From assembly GCA_016342685.1 (NCBI GenBank), contig JAEINU010000001.1, positions 760,169-824,168 on the forward strand: 64,000 nucleotides of DNA, given 5' to 3'. Shown one piece after another: positions 43,003-50,906 of this stretch; position 1 is the stretch's first letter, and each line of letters opens with the position of its first letter. The stretch is from Bacteroidales bacterium. GTDB taxonomy: Bacteria > Bacteroidota > Bacteroidia > Bacteroidales > UBA12077. Under the pieces are notes generated by a model. The model worked only from the letters and a program-made list of their open reading frames with translations. It was not told the origin of the DNA and ran no database searches. A program made the translations under genes and the position numbers.

Positions 43003-43575
43003 ATGGATAAGAATCGATGTGGTTGGGCAAAAAAGCCTTTAGATATTGAATATCATGACAAGGAGTGGGGAGTGCCCCTTCATAATGATGATAAACTGTT
43101 TGAATTTTTGATTCTCGAAGGATTTCAAGCTGGATTAAGTTGGAGTACGATTTTAAATAAGCGTGAAAATTTTAGAAAGGCTTTTGATAATTTTGATTAT
43201 CAGAAAATTGCCAAATATGATCAAAAGAAGATTGATAATCTTTTAAATGATGCAGGAATTATTCGAAACAAACTTAAAATTAATGCAGCAATTACGAATG
43301 CGAAAGCTTTTATGCAAGTTCAAAAAGAGTTTGGGTCTTTCGATAAATATATATGGTCATTTACAGGAGGAAAAACGATTATTAATCGTTGGGATGAAAT
43401 GAGCCAGGTTCCAGCTACATCAAACGAGTCGGATGCAATGAGTAAGGATCTAAAAAGGCGAGGTTTTAAATTTGTTGGATCAACAATATGTTATGCTAAT
43501 ATGCAAGCAACAGGAATGGTTAACGATCATTTGGTAAGTTGTTTTAGATACGATAAGATTAATTATGATAAATAA
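43003..43575 (+). CDS. tag: DNA-3-methyladenine glycosylase I
   Basis: The 190-residue protein has the Tag hallmarks: N-terminal CGWAKKPLDIEYHDKEWGVP with zinc ligands Cys and His, FEFLILEGFQAGLSW with the catalytic-region Glu, and the C-terminal zinc ligands in MVNDHLVSC. It removes 3-methyladenine from alkylated DNA. The stop overlaps the mnmE start by 11 bases, so the two are translated from one message. Confidence 0.95.
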   Translation: MDKNRCGWAKKPLDIEYHDKEWGVPLHNDDKLFEFLILEGFQAGLSWSTILNKRENFRKAFDNFDYQKIAKYDQKKIDNLLNDAGIIRNKLKINAAITNAKAFMQVQKEFGSFDKYIWSFTGGKTIINRWDEMSQVPATSNESDAMSKDLKRRGFKFVGSTICYANMQATGMVNDHLVSCFRYDKINYDK

Positions 43576-44953
43576 CGATATAATTTGTGCCATTTCAACA
43601 GCGCAAGGAAATGGTGCAATTGCTGTAGTTCGATTAAGTGGAAATGAATCTATTGCATTGTGCGATAAGGTTTTTAAATCTCCAACCAATAAGCGTTTAA
43701 TAGATCAAGAAGCAAATACACTTCATTTCGGCATTTTGTACGATGGCATTAAAATAATTGATGAAGTTGTTGTTTCCATTTTTAAAAATCCCAGATCATA
43801 TACAGGTGAAGATATTGTTGAAATATCTTGTCATGGCTCTGTTTTTATTCAGCAACAAATATTACAACTGTTAACTAAAAATGGAGCGCGATTAGCAAAA
43901 CCTGGTGAATTTACTTTGCGTGCATTTATTAACGGTAAAATGGATTTGTCGCAAGCAGAAGCTGTTGCCGATTTAATTGCTTCATCGTCGGCTTCGTCGC
44001 ATAAAGTGGCTATGCAACAAATGCGTGGTGGTTTTTCTAGTGAGATTGCTAATCTTCGCGATCGATTATTGCACTTTATTTCATTATTAGAATTAGAACT
44101 TGATTTTAGTGAAGAAGATGTTGAATTCGCCGATCGAAAACAGCTGAACGAGCTACTTACGAATATTCAAACTTTAATTCATAAACTAATAAAATCGTTT
44201 GATTTAGGAAATGTAATTAAGAATGGTGTTCCAGTTGCAATTGTTGGACATACGAATGTTGGGAAATCTACTTTATTAAATAAAATTCTAAACGAAGAAA
44301 AAGCTATAGTTTCTGAAATAGCAGGAACAACTCGTGATGTTATCGAAGATGTTATAAATATTGAAGGCGTAAGCTTTCGATTTATCGATACAGCTGGAAT
44401 TCGAGAAACCTCAGATACGATCGAAACCATTGGTATTGAACGTACTTTCGAGCGAATTTCAAAAGCTTCAATTGTTTTACTTCTCGTTGATGCTTCCGAA
44501 GGGAAAGGGAATATTGAAAAAGCAATTAAGACTGTTAAAGAAAAATTAGGTCAAGCAGATAAGAAATTAATTGTTGTTATTAACAAGATTGATAAATCTA
44601 CCGAAGAATTTGATATTAAACATTTGCTACATGCGGAGGATATTCAATTAAAAATATCGGCGAAAACTGGCGAAAATATTGATCAGTTGATTAAGGAACT
44701 TCTTTCTGTAGTTAATTTAAGTGCTCTTGATCAGGATGATGTAATTGTTACAAATGCTCGACATTTCGAAGCATTAGAAAGTGCATCTATAGCCCTGCAA
44801 CGTTCCATTGATGGAGTAAATACAGGAATTTCAGGTGATTTTCTTGCTCAAGATATTCGAGAAACTTTACATTACTTAGGTGAAATTACAGGAGAAATAA
44901 CTACAGATGAGGTGCTTGGGAATATATTTAAGAACTTCTGCATTGGAAAGTAA
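43565..44953 (+). CDS. mnmE: tRNA modification GTPase MnmE
   Basis: The 462-residue protein has the N-terminal tetrahydrofolate-binding domain (ICAISTAQGNGAIAVVRLSG, then SYTGEDIVEISCHGS). An inserted G domain has G1 GHTNVGKST, G3 DTAG and G4 NKID, and the C-terminus is the invariant FCIGK. With MnmG it makes the cmnm5 modification at wobble uridine 34 of certain tRNAs. The length is normal. It is translationally coupled to tag. Confidence 0.97.
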   Translation: MINNDIICAISTAQGNGAIAVVRLSGNESIALCDKVFKSPTNKRLIDQEANTLHFGILYDGIKIIDEVVVSIFKNPRSYTGEDIVEISCHGSVFIQQQILQLLTKNGARLAKPGEFTLRAFINGKMDLSQAEAVADLIASSSASSHKVAMQQMRGGFSSEIANLRDRLLHFISLLELELDFSEEDVEFADRKQLNELLTNIQTLIHKLIKSFDLGNVIKNGVPVAIVGHTNVGKSTLLNKILNEEKAIVSEIAGTTRDVIEDVINIEGVSFRFIDTAGIRETSDTIETIGIERTFERISKASIVLLLVDASEGKGNIEKAIKTVKEKLGQADKKLIVVINKIDKSTEEFDIKHLLHAEDIQLKISAKTGENIDQLIKELLSVVNLSALDQDDVIVTNARHFEALESASIALQRSIDGVNTGISGDFLAQDIRETLHYLGEITGEITTDEVLGNIFKNFCIGK

Positions 44954-45018
44954 TATATTTAAGCCGATTTTTTGATTTGTGTTAATACAATTTTTCGATA
45001 TGATAAATTGAAAATATA

Positions 45019-45291
45019 ATGGATAAACAAAAATATATAAAGCTAAAAGAGCTCCTGTCTAAGAATAAAAATTGGCCAATGTTATATATGTTTAAATGCA
45101 TAGTGCCAAATAGTAAAGATCTTATAAATAGGGTAGTTGCGTTGATGCCCTTTCAAGGGAAGTTTGAATTTAAAACTAGTAAAAATAAGAAATTTGTTTC
45201 TATTAGTTGTGTGGCTCCAATGAGTGATGCTCAAAAAATTGTAGATATTACTCAAAGTATTGCTGAAATTCCAGATGTGATGATTCTTTGA
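45019..45291 (+). CDS. DUF493 (YbeD-like) family protein
   Basis: The 90-residue protein has a ferredoxin-like alpha/beta fold pattern with WPMLYMFKCIVPNS near the N-terminus and FVSISCVAPMSDAQKIVDI toward the end, as in DUF493/YbeD, a possible small-ligand regulatory domain. It lies 65 bases after mnmE and may be read through from it. Confidence 0.75.
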   Translation: MDKQKYIKLKELLSKNKNWPMLYMFKCIVPNSKDLINRVVALMPFQGKFEFKTSKNKKFVSISCVAPMSDAQKIVDITQSIAEIPDVMIL

Positions 45292-45593
45292 TAGGATAGA
45301 TTTGTGTGCAGTGTAATTATTTAGCTTTAAGCCTTAGTTTATAGGTGTTTAATATGGTAATTAGTCCATGAATATATTGTTTGGACAGGTTTATGAATTA
45401 ATCCGCCAAAGATTAATGCTAGCATGTACTTGATATTAGTGTACAAAGAATAAAAGTGTAAGTTTAGATGGGGCATTATGTCAAAGCCTATTTTTTTATT
45501 TTTTGTGTAAATTTGTAAAAGTCACGACAATATATTTGAACCGGTTATAAGTTTTAAGAATAAGTGACAATTAATAATTTTTAATAAATAATC
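45292..45593. other. Intergenic region, likely promoter only
   Basis: In this 302-base gap I find a -7-like TATATTTG at 45531-45538, with a TTTG 15 bases upstream of it, and an overlapping TAAATTTG at 45508-45515. These are plausible promoters for the gene at 45594. No small gene, RNA fold or repeat is evident. Confidence 0.45.
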
Positions 45594-46103
45594 ATGAAAA
45601 CAGGTATTTATATTTCGCGTAAGTTGGAAAAGTTGATTCCTAAAAAGTTTATTCGGGAATCGGTTCAAGTAATAGAAAATCCTTTAGGTACATGGAGTGC
45701 AAACATATTTTATGTGAGTCGCAAGAAATGTTGGATATTAACGAATTCTGTTAGTTTTTACACTGTAATTTTGCAGGATATTTCTACCGCCGCAATCAAA
45801 AATATAAACGAAATTTTCACACATACTTTATTTCATCAATTACAAACAGATGAGATTGCTATTGACATACAGGAGGTACAAAACCTTTTTGGTGAAGTAG
45901 ATCTGTTTACTACCAATAATGATAGGCGTACTATTGGCGTTCAAAATAGTTTGAGTATTAACTTTGATGATTGGAAATACGAATTCGGAGATTTTTCGAA
46001 CTGGCCTTTTCGAGATCTAAATCGAAGAATTAACGGTATTCCCTACAAACAAATTGGCTGGAAAAAGCCTAAAGAAAAGATGAAAGAAATTTTAGGCAAA
46101 TAA
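45594..46103 (+). CDS. DUF6933-like hypothetical protein
   Basis: The 169-residue soluble protein has a pattern I associate with DUF6933: an N-terminal basic KLEKLIPKKF segment, LGTWSANIFYVSRKKCWILTN, and a C-terminal half with NSLSINFDDWKYEF. The tail (GWKKPKEKMKEILGK) is basic. No catalytic residues are apparent and the function is unknown. A strong terminator follows. Confidence 0.5.
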   Translation: MKTGIYISRKLEKLIPKKFIRESVQVIENPLGTWSANIFYVSRKKCWILTNSVSFYTVILQDISTAAIKNINEIFTHTLFHQLQTDEIAIDIQEVQNLFGEVDLFTTNNDRRTIGVQNSLSINFDDWKYEFGDFSNWPFRDLNRRINGIPYKQIGWKKPKEKMKEILGK

Positions 46104-46182
46104 GAGTTTAGAATTCAAAAACAATGTTTCCTTTTTTTTTAGTTTGATGCTGACTTTTTGTAATAATCGTATTGGATAATAA

Positions 46183-46216
46183 TATAAAGCCCTCTTTTGA
46201 GGGCTTTATATTTTTT
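46183..46216. terminator. Terminator between convergent genes
   Basis: A 12-bp perfect stem (TATAAAGCCCTC/GAGGGCTTTATA) with a TTTT loop followed by TTTTTTG ends the gene at 45594 and faces the operon ending at 46258. Confidence 0.92.
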
Positions 46217-46257
46217 GCTAAGCTTAATGTTTATTTTGTGATGCTTATTGTTCAATT

Positions 46258-47388
46258 TTATAAATCATCAACAATACTTAGTAATGTATTTACAAGTGAT
46301 TCTCCTAACTTTATTGAACGCTCCGAACTCCAACCAACAATTGGATCCGGAATATTATCATTTTGTTTAAAAGGCATTTCTAAGGTTTGAGATAGGCAGT
46401 GAAACTCTTCCCCCAAATTCTTTGAACAAATTTTTAGATTAGCAGCTCCGGGTTCATTCTTAGGATAACCGTGCTCATCCTGAATATCAGGATTTACAGC
46501 CTTCCAATTCTTCATAAAGTTGTCCGTTAATTGACGTAAGTTTTGATCGAAAGAAGGAATGCCCTCTATTCCTGAGATAAAAACATATGGAAGTCCTTCA
46601 TCACCATGCACATCAAGGTTAAAGTCCATACCTATTTCTTTCATCTTCATTTTTACATAAAAAACTTCAGGGCTATTTTCGATACTAGGTTCTGCCCATT
46701 CTCTGTTTAGATTTACTCCTTTAGCATTTACTCTAAGGTTACCCAAAATACTACCGTCAATATTCATATTAGGAACAAGATAAAGATTGGCTTTATTAAG
46801 CAAGCTGATGGAAGATGAATCTTCTTCATCCAATAACCTACTTATAAGACCTAGCATAAACCATTCGGCCATAGTTTCTCCAGGGTGTTGTCGCGCAATT
46901 ATCCATAGTTTTTTCTTGGAACTATCGTCATCTCCAATTCGAAGAAAATCAATCGATCTTCCTTGTATAGTTTGTCCGATAGATTCTAAAGTGCAAATAG
47001 GAGATTGTTGTGCATCGTTTACTAAATCCAAATGCTGTTCATAAGAAAACGGCGCAAAATAAGCAATGTAAACAGAATCGCATTCCGGCGTAAATTCCAT
47101 ACTTAAAACGCCGTTAACATATTTTGTTGGTACTTGGAACCATGTTTCTCGATCGTACGAAGCTCTTGCCTGATAGTTTTCCCAGCCTTCAGGGTAGGCT
47201 GCTTCTCCAGCATTAATTAGATTTAATTTACATTCTTGATTTTTAGCTCCTTGTAGTCTGAAATAGAACCATTGTAAAAAATCAGAATCTGTGTCTTTTC
47301 TTATTTTTAGCTGAATGTTTTCAGGCTTATCTGCGTTGATGACTTCAATGTTTCCAGCATCAAAAGTCGTTGATATACTTAGCTTCAT
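46258..47388 (-). CDS. M14 carboxypeptidase, cytosolic-carboxypeptidase (AGBL/Nna1)-like
   Basis: The 376-residue protein has an N-terminal beta-sandwich domain (about 1-120) of the type seen in M14 cytosolic carboxypeptidases. The zinc-carboxypeptidase domain follows (about 130-375) with HPGE (zinc ligands His and Glu), NLNREW near residue 224, the third-ligand DVHGDEG and a Glu in the C-terminal helix region (QTLEMPFK). There is no signal peptide. Eukaryotic relatives remove glutamate chains from tubulin; bacterial substrates are unknown. It is the last gene of a four-gene operon with a SET protein and a Cys-cluster protein. Confidence 0.88.
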   Translation of the reverse strand: MKLSISTTFDAGNIEVINADKPENIQLKIRKDTDSDFLQWFYFRLQGAKNQECKLNLINAGEAAYPEGWENYQARASYDRETWFQVPTKYVNGVLSMEFTPECDSVYIAYFAPFSYEQHLDLVNDAQQSPICTLESIGQTIQGRSIDFLRIGDDDSSKKKLWIIARQHPGETMAEWFMLGLISRLLDEEDSSSISLLNKANLYLVPNMNIDGSILGNLRVNAKGVNLNREWAEPSIENSPEVFYVKMKMKEIGMDFNLDVHGDEGLPYVFISGIEGIPSFDQNLRQLTDNFMKNWKAVNPDIQDEHGYPKNEPGAANLKICSKNLGEEFHCLSQTLEMPFKQNDNIPDPIVGWSSERSIKLGESLVNTLLSIVDDL

Positions 47389-47409
47389 GGTTATTTATTT
47401 TAAAATGAT

Positions 47410-48384
47410 TTAGATTAATGGATTTTTATTTGTTAACTCTTTTATTTCAGATTCGTAATTATAAGCTTTGAGTATATGTAACACAACCTTAAAGCAATTT
47501 GTTGAAGAAAATAGAATGTTTTTATCAGCAAGTTCAAACGTATAACTACAAGCCGTTCTAGTATTTAATATAGATGAAGGATAGCTGTGGCAATTTTCTG
47601 GGCGCTTATCATAATCATTACAATAATTATTTAACCCGAGATTTTTACATTCAAAAACCCACGGGGTATCAGAATTTGATTTGTTTTTTATCCAACATTT
47701 ATTCCTAGAATCATTATTCATTAATAGATTAAAACTATTTTCATCTTTAACTGATTTACCATCAATTCCGGTTAAAATAACCGCTTTACAACAAGTGTCA
47801 ACGCAATTTTCATAATCGCATGTTCCGGTTCTTCTGAACAAGAGTTTAATAATTTCTGCAATAGAATCATCTAAACCCAGATCAAAAGATTTCTCAAAAT
47901 ATTTAAAGGCTTCTTGATTGTTTTTTAATTCAACCTCTGTTATTCCTAAACTAAATAAAATTTGTTTATTGTTTGGCTCAAGACTATTTGCTTGTTGCAG
48001 TATTTCAATAGCTTCAGAATACTCTTTTCTTTTATATAGTAGATTCCCTTTTGTTAGTAAAGTTTTTGAATCCTTATTGTTATCTATGTAAGCATCAATG
48101 TATGATTCTGCTTTTTCCAGTTCATTGTAAAATACATAAGTATCAACTAACTCTTTGCCCGACCAATAAAATTTGCACTCAGAAACAATATCATTAAAAT
48201 GCGTATCAAACAGATCTTTACTTTTATGGAAAACCCCTTGTTTCGTATAAATAATTCCTAAATATACCAAGCCTGTTAATTTGGCAGATTTATCATCATC
48301 TAATTCAGCATCAGCTATTAATGCTTTGCATTCATGAATAGCTCGTTCGTATTGCTTAGATTGTATTAACTGATTTAAATTCAT
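47410..48384 (-). CDS. TPR protein fused to a YkgJ-type cysteine cluster
   Basis: The 324-residue protein has N-terminal TPR-like helices (about 1-180, for example AIEILQQANSLEPNNKQILF). The C-terminal region has ten or so cysteines in the YkgJ/Fe-S-oxidoreductase-like pattern (CDYENCVDTCCKA, CKNLGLNNYC, CHSYPSS, CSYTF). YkgJ modules bind Zn or Fe-S clusters and are often found beside modification enzymes. The stop is 21 bases from the M14 gene and the start 11 bases from the membrane gene, so it is operonic. Confidence 0.8.
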   Translation of the reverse strand: MNLNQLIQSKQYERAIHECKALIADAELDDDKSAKLTGLVYLGIIYTKQGVFHKSKDLFDTHFNDIVSECKFYWSGKELVDTYVFYNELEKAESYIDAYIDNNKDSKTLLTKGNLLYKRKEYSEAIEILQQANSLEPNNKQILFSLGITEVELKNNQEAFKYFEKSFDLGLDDSIAEIIKLLFRRTGTCDYENCVDTCCKAVILTGIDGKSVKDENSFNLLMNNDSRNKCWIKNKSNSDTPWVFECKNLGLNNYCNDYDKRPENCHSYPSSILNTRTACSYTFELADKNILFSSTNCFKVVLHILKAYNYESEIKELTNKNPLI

Positions 48385-48395
48385 TTTTATATCTA

Positions 48396-49784
48396 CTATC
48401 GTTTATGAAATCTTAATTTTCCGGTAATAAAAGATAGAACAGAAAGTATCTTATTTTTGTATGCTATTACTATTAGCATTAAAGATATTCCAATTAATAC
48501 AGGTAAAATATATTGCTTACTTGCATTATAAGATGATTCTGAAATTGAATCTTTGAATATTTCAGGTACTTTGCTATCACACCAGGTTGCAAAATCATAG
48601 AAAATACTTATTAAGGAGAAAATACCAATTATAGCTAGAATAAATAATACATTCGATTGAGTTTTTTCTTCTTTACTTTCTTGCATCGATAATCGACGGT
48701 TGAGTGTTTCTTTCATTATCGATAGAATTTCCTCGTAATTTCGGATATCATTTTCCAAATTCCAATATTGATATATGTTTTCATATATTTCAAATTGCCA
48801 TTTGTTTAAATTTGAAACATATCTTAATAAATAATACTGATGCGATTTGAACGATGTAATTATTGTATCGAAAAGGTTAAGCTGTTTTTCCAACTTCACA
48901 TTATTACGATGTCTAATATCTTCATAAGCTATTGTTGTAATTTCTTGGTAAACGAAATGAAAAATGAAATACAACATTTGATGCATACATAAAATTGATA
49001 ATGAATAAGATATGTTGTTATTGTTTAAGTTAAAAAGTGTTGTATATCTCCAACCGTAAAAAGCAAATGAATGTTCTTCTTTATCAAGATTATCCATTGT
49101 AATCATAGCAGTATCTTCATTATGGTTATTTTGAAGTATATGCTTTTTTAAATTGTCGAAACTACATGTAAACTCTGTCTTATTCCAGTTTACTATAATA
49201 TAGCCGGTATTTGGGATTATGTTAATATCATCGGTTTTTAACCAAGGTAAGACTTTATTTACCACGCTGCTTGCCCAATTATTTATTTGATCTACCCATG
49301 TGCCAACAGTATAGTTTTTTTGTTGTGGATCAACATTAAAATAATTTCGTATTTTTTGATAGGATTCTGAAATCCCATGTAAATGTTTATCATTAATACT
49401 CTGATTTTGATGATAATCTAAACACGATACCAACATAAACATCTTATTATTTCTATCGCATATTAAGAAAAAACCAGAATTTTGTTTAGAATGTGAAAAA
49501 CAAACCGGTTCCGGAATATTTGATAAATCAGAATGAAAAGTTTCTGGTGAAATAGAATGAATCCACATATCCTGATTTCTAAAAGAATGTTTTAGAATAT
49601 CAAAAAGTTTTACAAAATCAGAACTATTATTATCATTTTGCTCTTGTTTGAATTTTGAGTATGGAACCCAATCATTATCTAATTCAATAGGTTTATTTAA
49701 TAATTTTTCAAAATAAATTTTATTGATATTTATTGGTTGTAAGCAAAAAAACTGAATGCTTTTTTTATAAATATGTTTTTCCAT
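48396..49784 (-). CDS. Two-TM membrane protein of unknown family
   Basis: With the Met at 49784 the product has 462 residues beginning MEKHIYKKSIQFF; a longer frame to 49829 overlaps the SET gene more and is less likely. Residues 1-360 are soluble and rich in Asn, with long helices toward the end. Two transmembrane helices follow near the C-terminus (about 377-397 and 427-447) and a basic tail. This topology superficially recalls CorA-like channels but there is no GMN motif. I do not recognise the family. Confidence 0.7.
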   Translation of the reverse strand: MEKHIYKKSIQFFCLQPININKIYFEKLLNKPIELDNDWVPYSKFKQEQNDNNSSDFVKLFDILKHSFRNQDMWIHSISPETFHSDLSNIPEPVCFSHSKQNSGFFLICDRNNKMFMLVSCLDYHQNQSINDKHLHGISESYQKIRNYFNVDPQQKNYTVGTWVDQINNWASSVVNKVLPWLKTDDINIIPNTGYIIVNWNKTEFTCSFDNLKKHILQNNHNEDTAMITMDNLDKEEHSFAFYGWRYTTLFNLNNNNISYSLSILCMHQMLYFIFHFVYQEITTIAYEDIRHRNNVKLEKQLNLFDTIITSFKSHQYYLLRYVSNLNKWQFEIYENIYQYWNLENDIRNYEEILSIMKETLNRRLSMQESKEEKTQSNVLFILAIIGIFSLISIFYDFATWCDSKVPEIFKDSISESSYNASKQYILPVLIGISLMLIVIAYKNKILSVLSFITGKLRFHKR

Positions 49785-50157
49785 GTCCTTGTAAATACTT
49801 TTCTGGAAGTGCTTCCATTCTGTAATCAATTGTTATTTCTTCATCTTTGTCTATGCTTTTAATACATATAACTCGAATGGGCTTATACGCTATTTTAGCA
49901 TTAGGCGTTCTGGAATGATTAATAAAACTATACTTTGTTCTATATGGTCGAACCAGAAGCATATCATTTTCCAGCGCATTCCATTCTAATGTTTTTTCAT
50001 TTTCCGAATAAGTAGAATATGGAACTATTTGTCCATCAAGTTCACACAGTACAGTGTTTATAGCAATATTAGTCAAACTATAAAGTCCCCATCCATGTAT
50101 ATTACTTTTTCTAATTTCGGTGTCTTTAATATTATCAATATTTAAATCGAAATCCAT
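49765..50157 (-). CDS. SET-domain protein (putative lysine methyltransferase)
   Basis: The 130-residue protein is a minimal SET domain: N-terminal HGWGLYSLTNIAINTVL, the NHS motif in FINHSRTPNAKI, and EEITIDYR near the end with the conserved Tyr. The pre-SET and post-SET regions are missing. The expected activity is SAM-dependent methylation of a protein lysine. It is the first gene of the operon 50157-46258 and overlaps the next start by 20 bases. A link with the YkgJ-type and M14 genes suggests a small protein-modification system. Confidence 0.85.
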   Translation of the reverse strand: MDFDLNIDNIKDTEIRKSNIHGWGLYSLTNIAINTVLCELDGQIVPYSTYSENEKTLEWNALENDMLLVRPYRTKYSFINHSRTPNAKIAYKPIRVICIKSIDKDEEITIDYRMEALPEKYLQGHGKTYL

Positions 50158-50340
50158 AATTACTATTCTTATAGTAAACGTGTTATCACGCTAGTATTTG
50201 ATATTGTTAAAAAATGAGTTTAAAGATAGCTGTTTTTGAAGAATACTAGAAGATTTAAAAGAATTAAGCTGGAAAATTATATAAAAACAATTAATTTTAA
50301 AATTCCTGTTTGGCAAATTTTAATTCAATTCTTTAGTAAT

Positions 50341-50348
50341 TATATTTG
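50341..50348 (+). promoter_or_regulatory. Promoter -7 box for the YchJ-like gene
   Basis: TATATTTG lies 24 bases before the ATG at 50373. Its position makes the upstream in-frame TTG at 50346 unlikely as a start. Confidence 0.5.
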
Positions 50349-50372
50349 TGTTTCATTTTTAAAAAAGTAATA

Positions 50373-50858
50373 ATGACTAAATGTCCGTGTTGTTCAGGAA
50401 AAGATTTTAATAACTGTTGTGAAACTATTATAAATAATGAATCGGCGCCTTCTGCTTTAAGTTTAATGCGTTCAAGATATACGGCTTATACAAAAGCTAA
50501 TGCCGAATATTTATATAAAACAACTCATGCTAAAACTAGAGGAGATTATAATATTCGTGAGATTGAAGAATGGTCGAAAGAAAATACGTGGACAAAATTG
50601 GAAATAATTAGTGTTGAACATGGTAATATAAAAGATACCAGAGGGATTGTTGAGTTTAAAGCCTATTATACTGATAAAAATGTGCAAGAGCATATTCTTC
50701 ATGAAAGATCTACTTTCTTGAAAGAAAATGGAGAATGGTTTTATGTTGATGGAATTAACAATCCACCACGAACAGATATCATGACAAAGGTTATGAGAAA
50801 TGATCCTTGCCCTTGTGGAAGTGGTAAGAAATATAAAAAGTGTTGCGAAAAGAACTAA
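50373..50858 (+). CDS. YchJ-family protein with SEC-C motifs
   Basis: From 50373 the product has 161 residues starting MTKCPCCSGKDFNNCC. It has a SEC-C zinc motif at each end (CPCCSG-x5-CC and CPCGSGKKYKKCC) and the central YchJ domain (LMRSRYTAYTKANAEYLYKTTH). Zinc-binding is expected; the function of YchJ/UPF0225 proteins is unknown. It lies 48 bases before topB and may share a transcript. Confidence 0.85.
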   Translation: MTKCPCCSGKDFNNCCETIINNESAPSALSLMRSRYTAYTKANAEYLYKTTHAKTRGDYNIREIEEWSKENTWTKLEIISVEHGNIKDTRGIVEFKAYYTDKNVQEHILHERSTFLKENGEWFYVDGINNPPRTDIMTKVMRNDPCPCGSGKKYKKCCEKN

Positions 50859-50906
50859 TAATGTATAAGGAAAAAGTTTCTGTTTTTTCTGTCCCAAAGT
50901 CTTAAA

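Noticed and set aside
48396..49784. CorA-type magnesium transporter, from the long helix plus two C-terminal TM segments
   Set aside because: The GMN motif after the first TM helix is absent and the N-terminal domain shows no CorA-like pattern.
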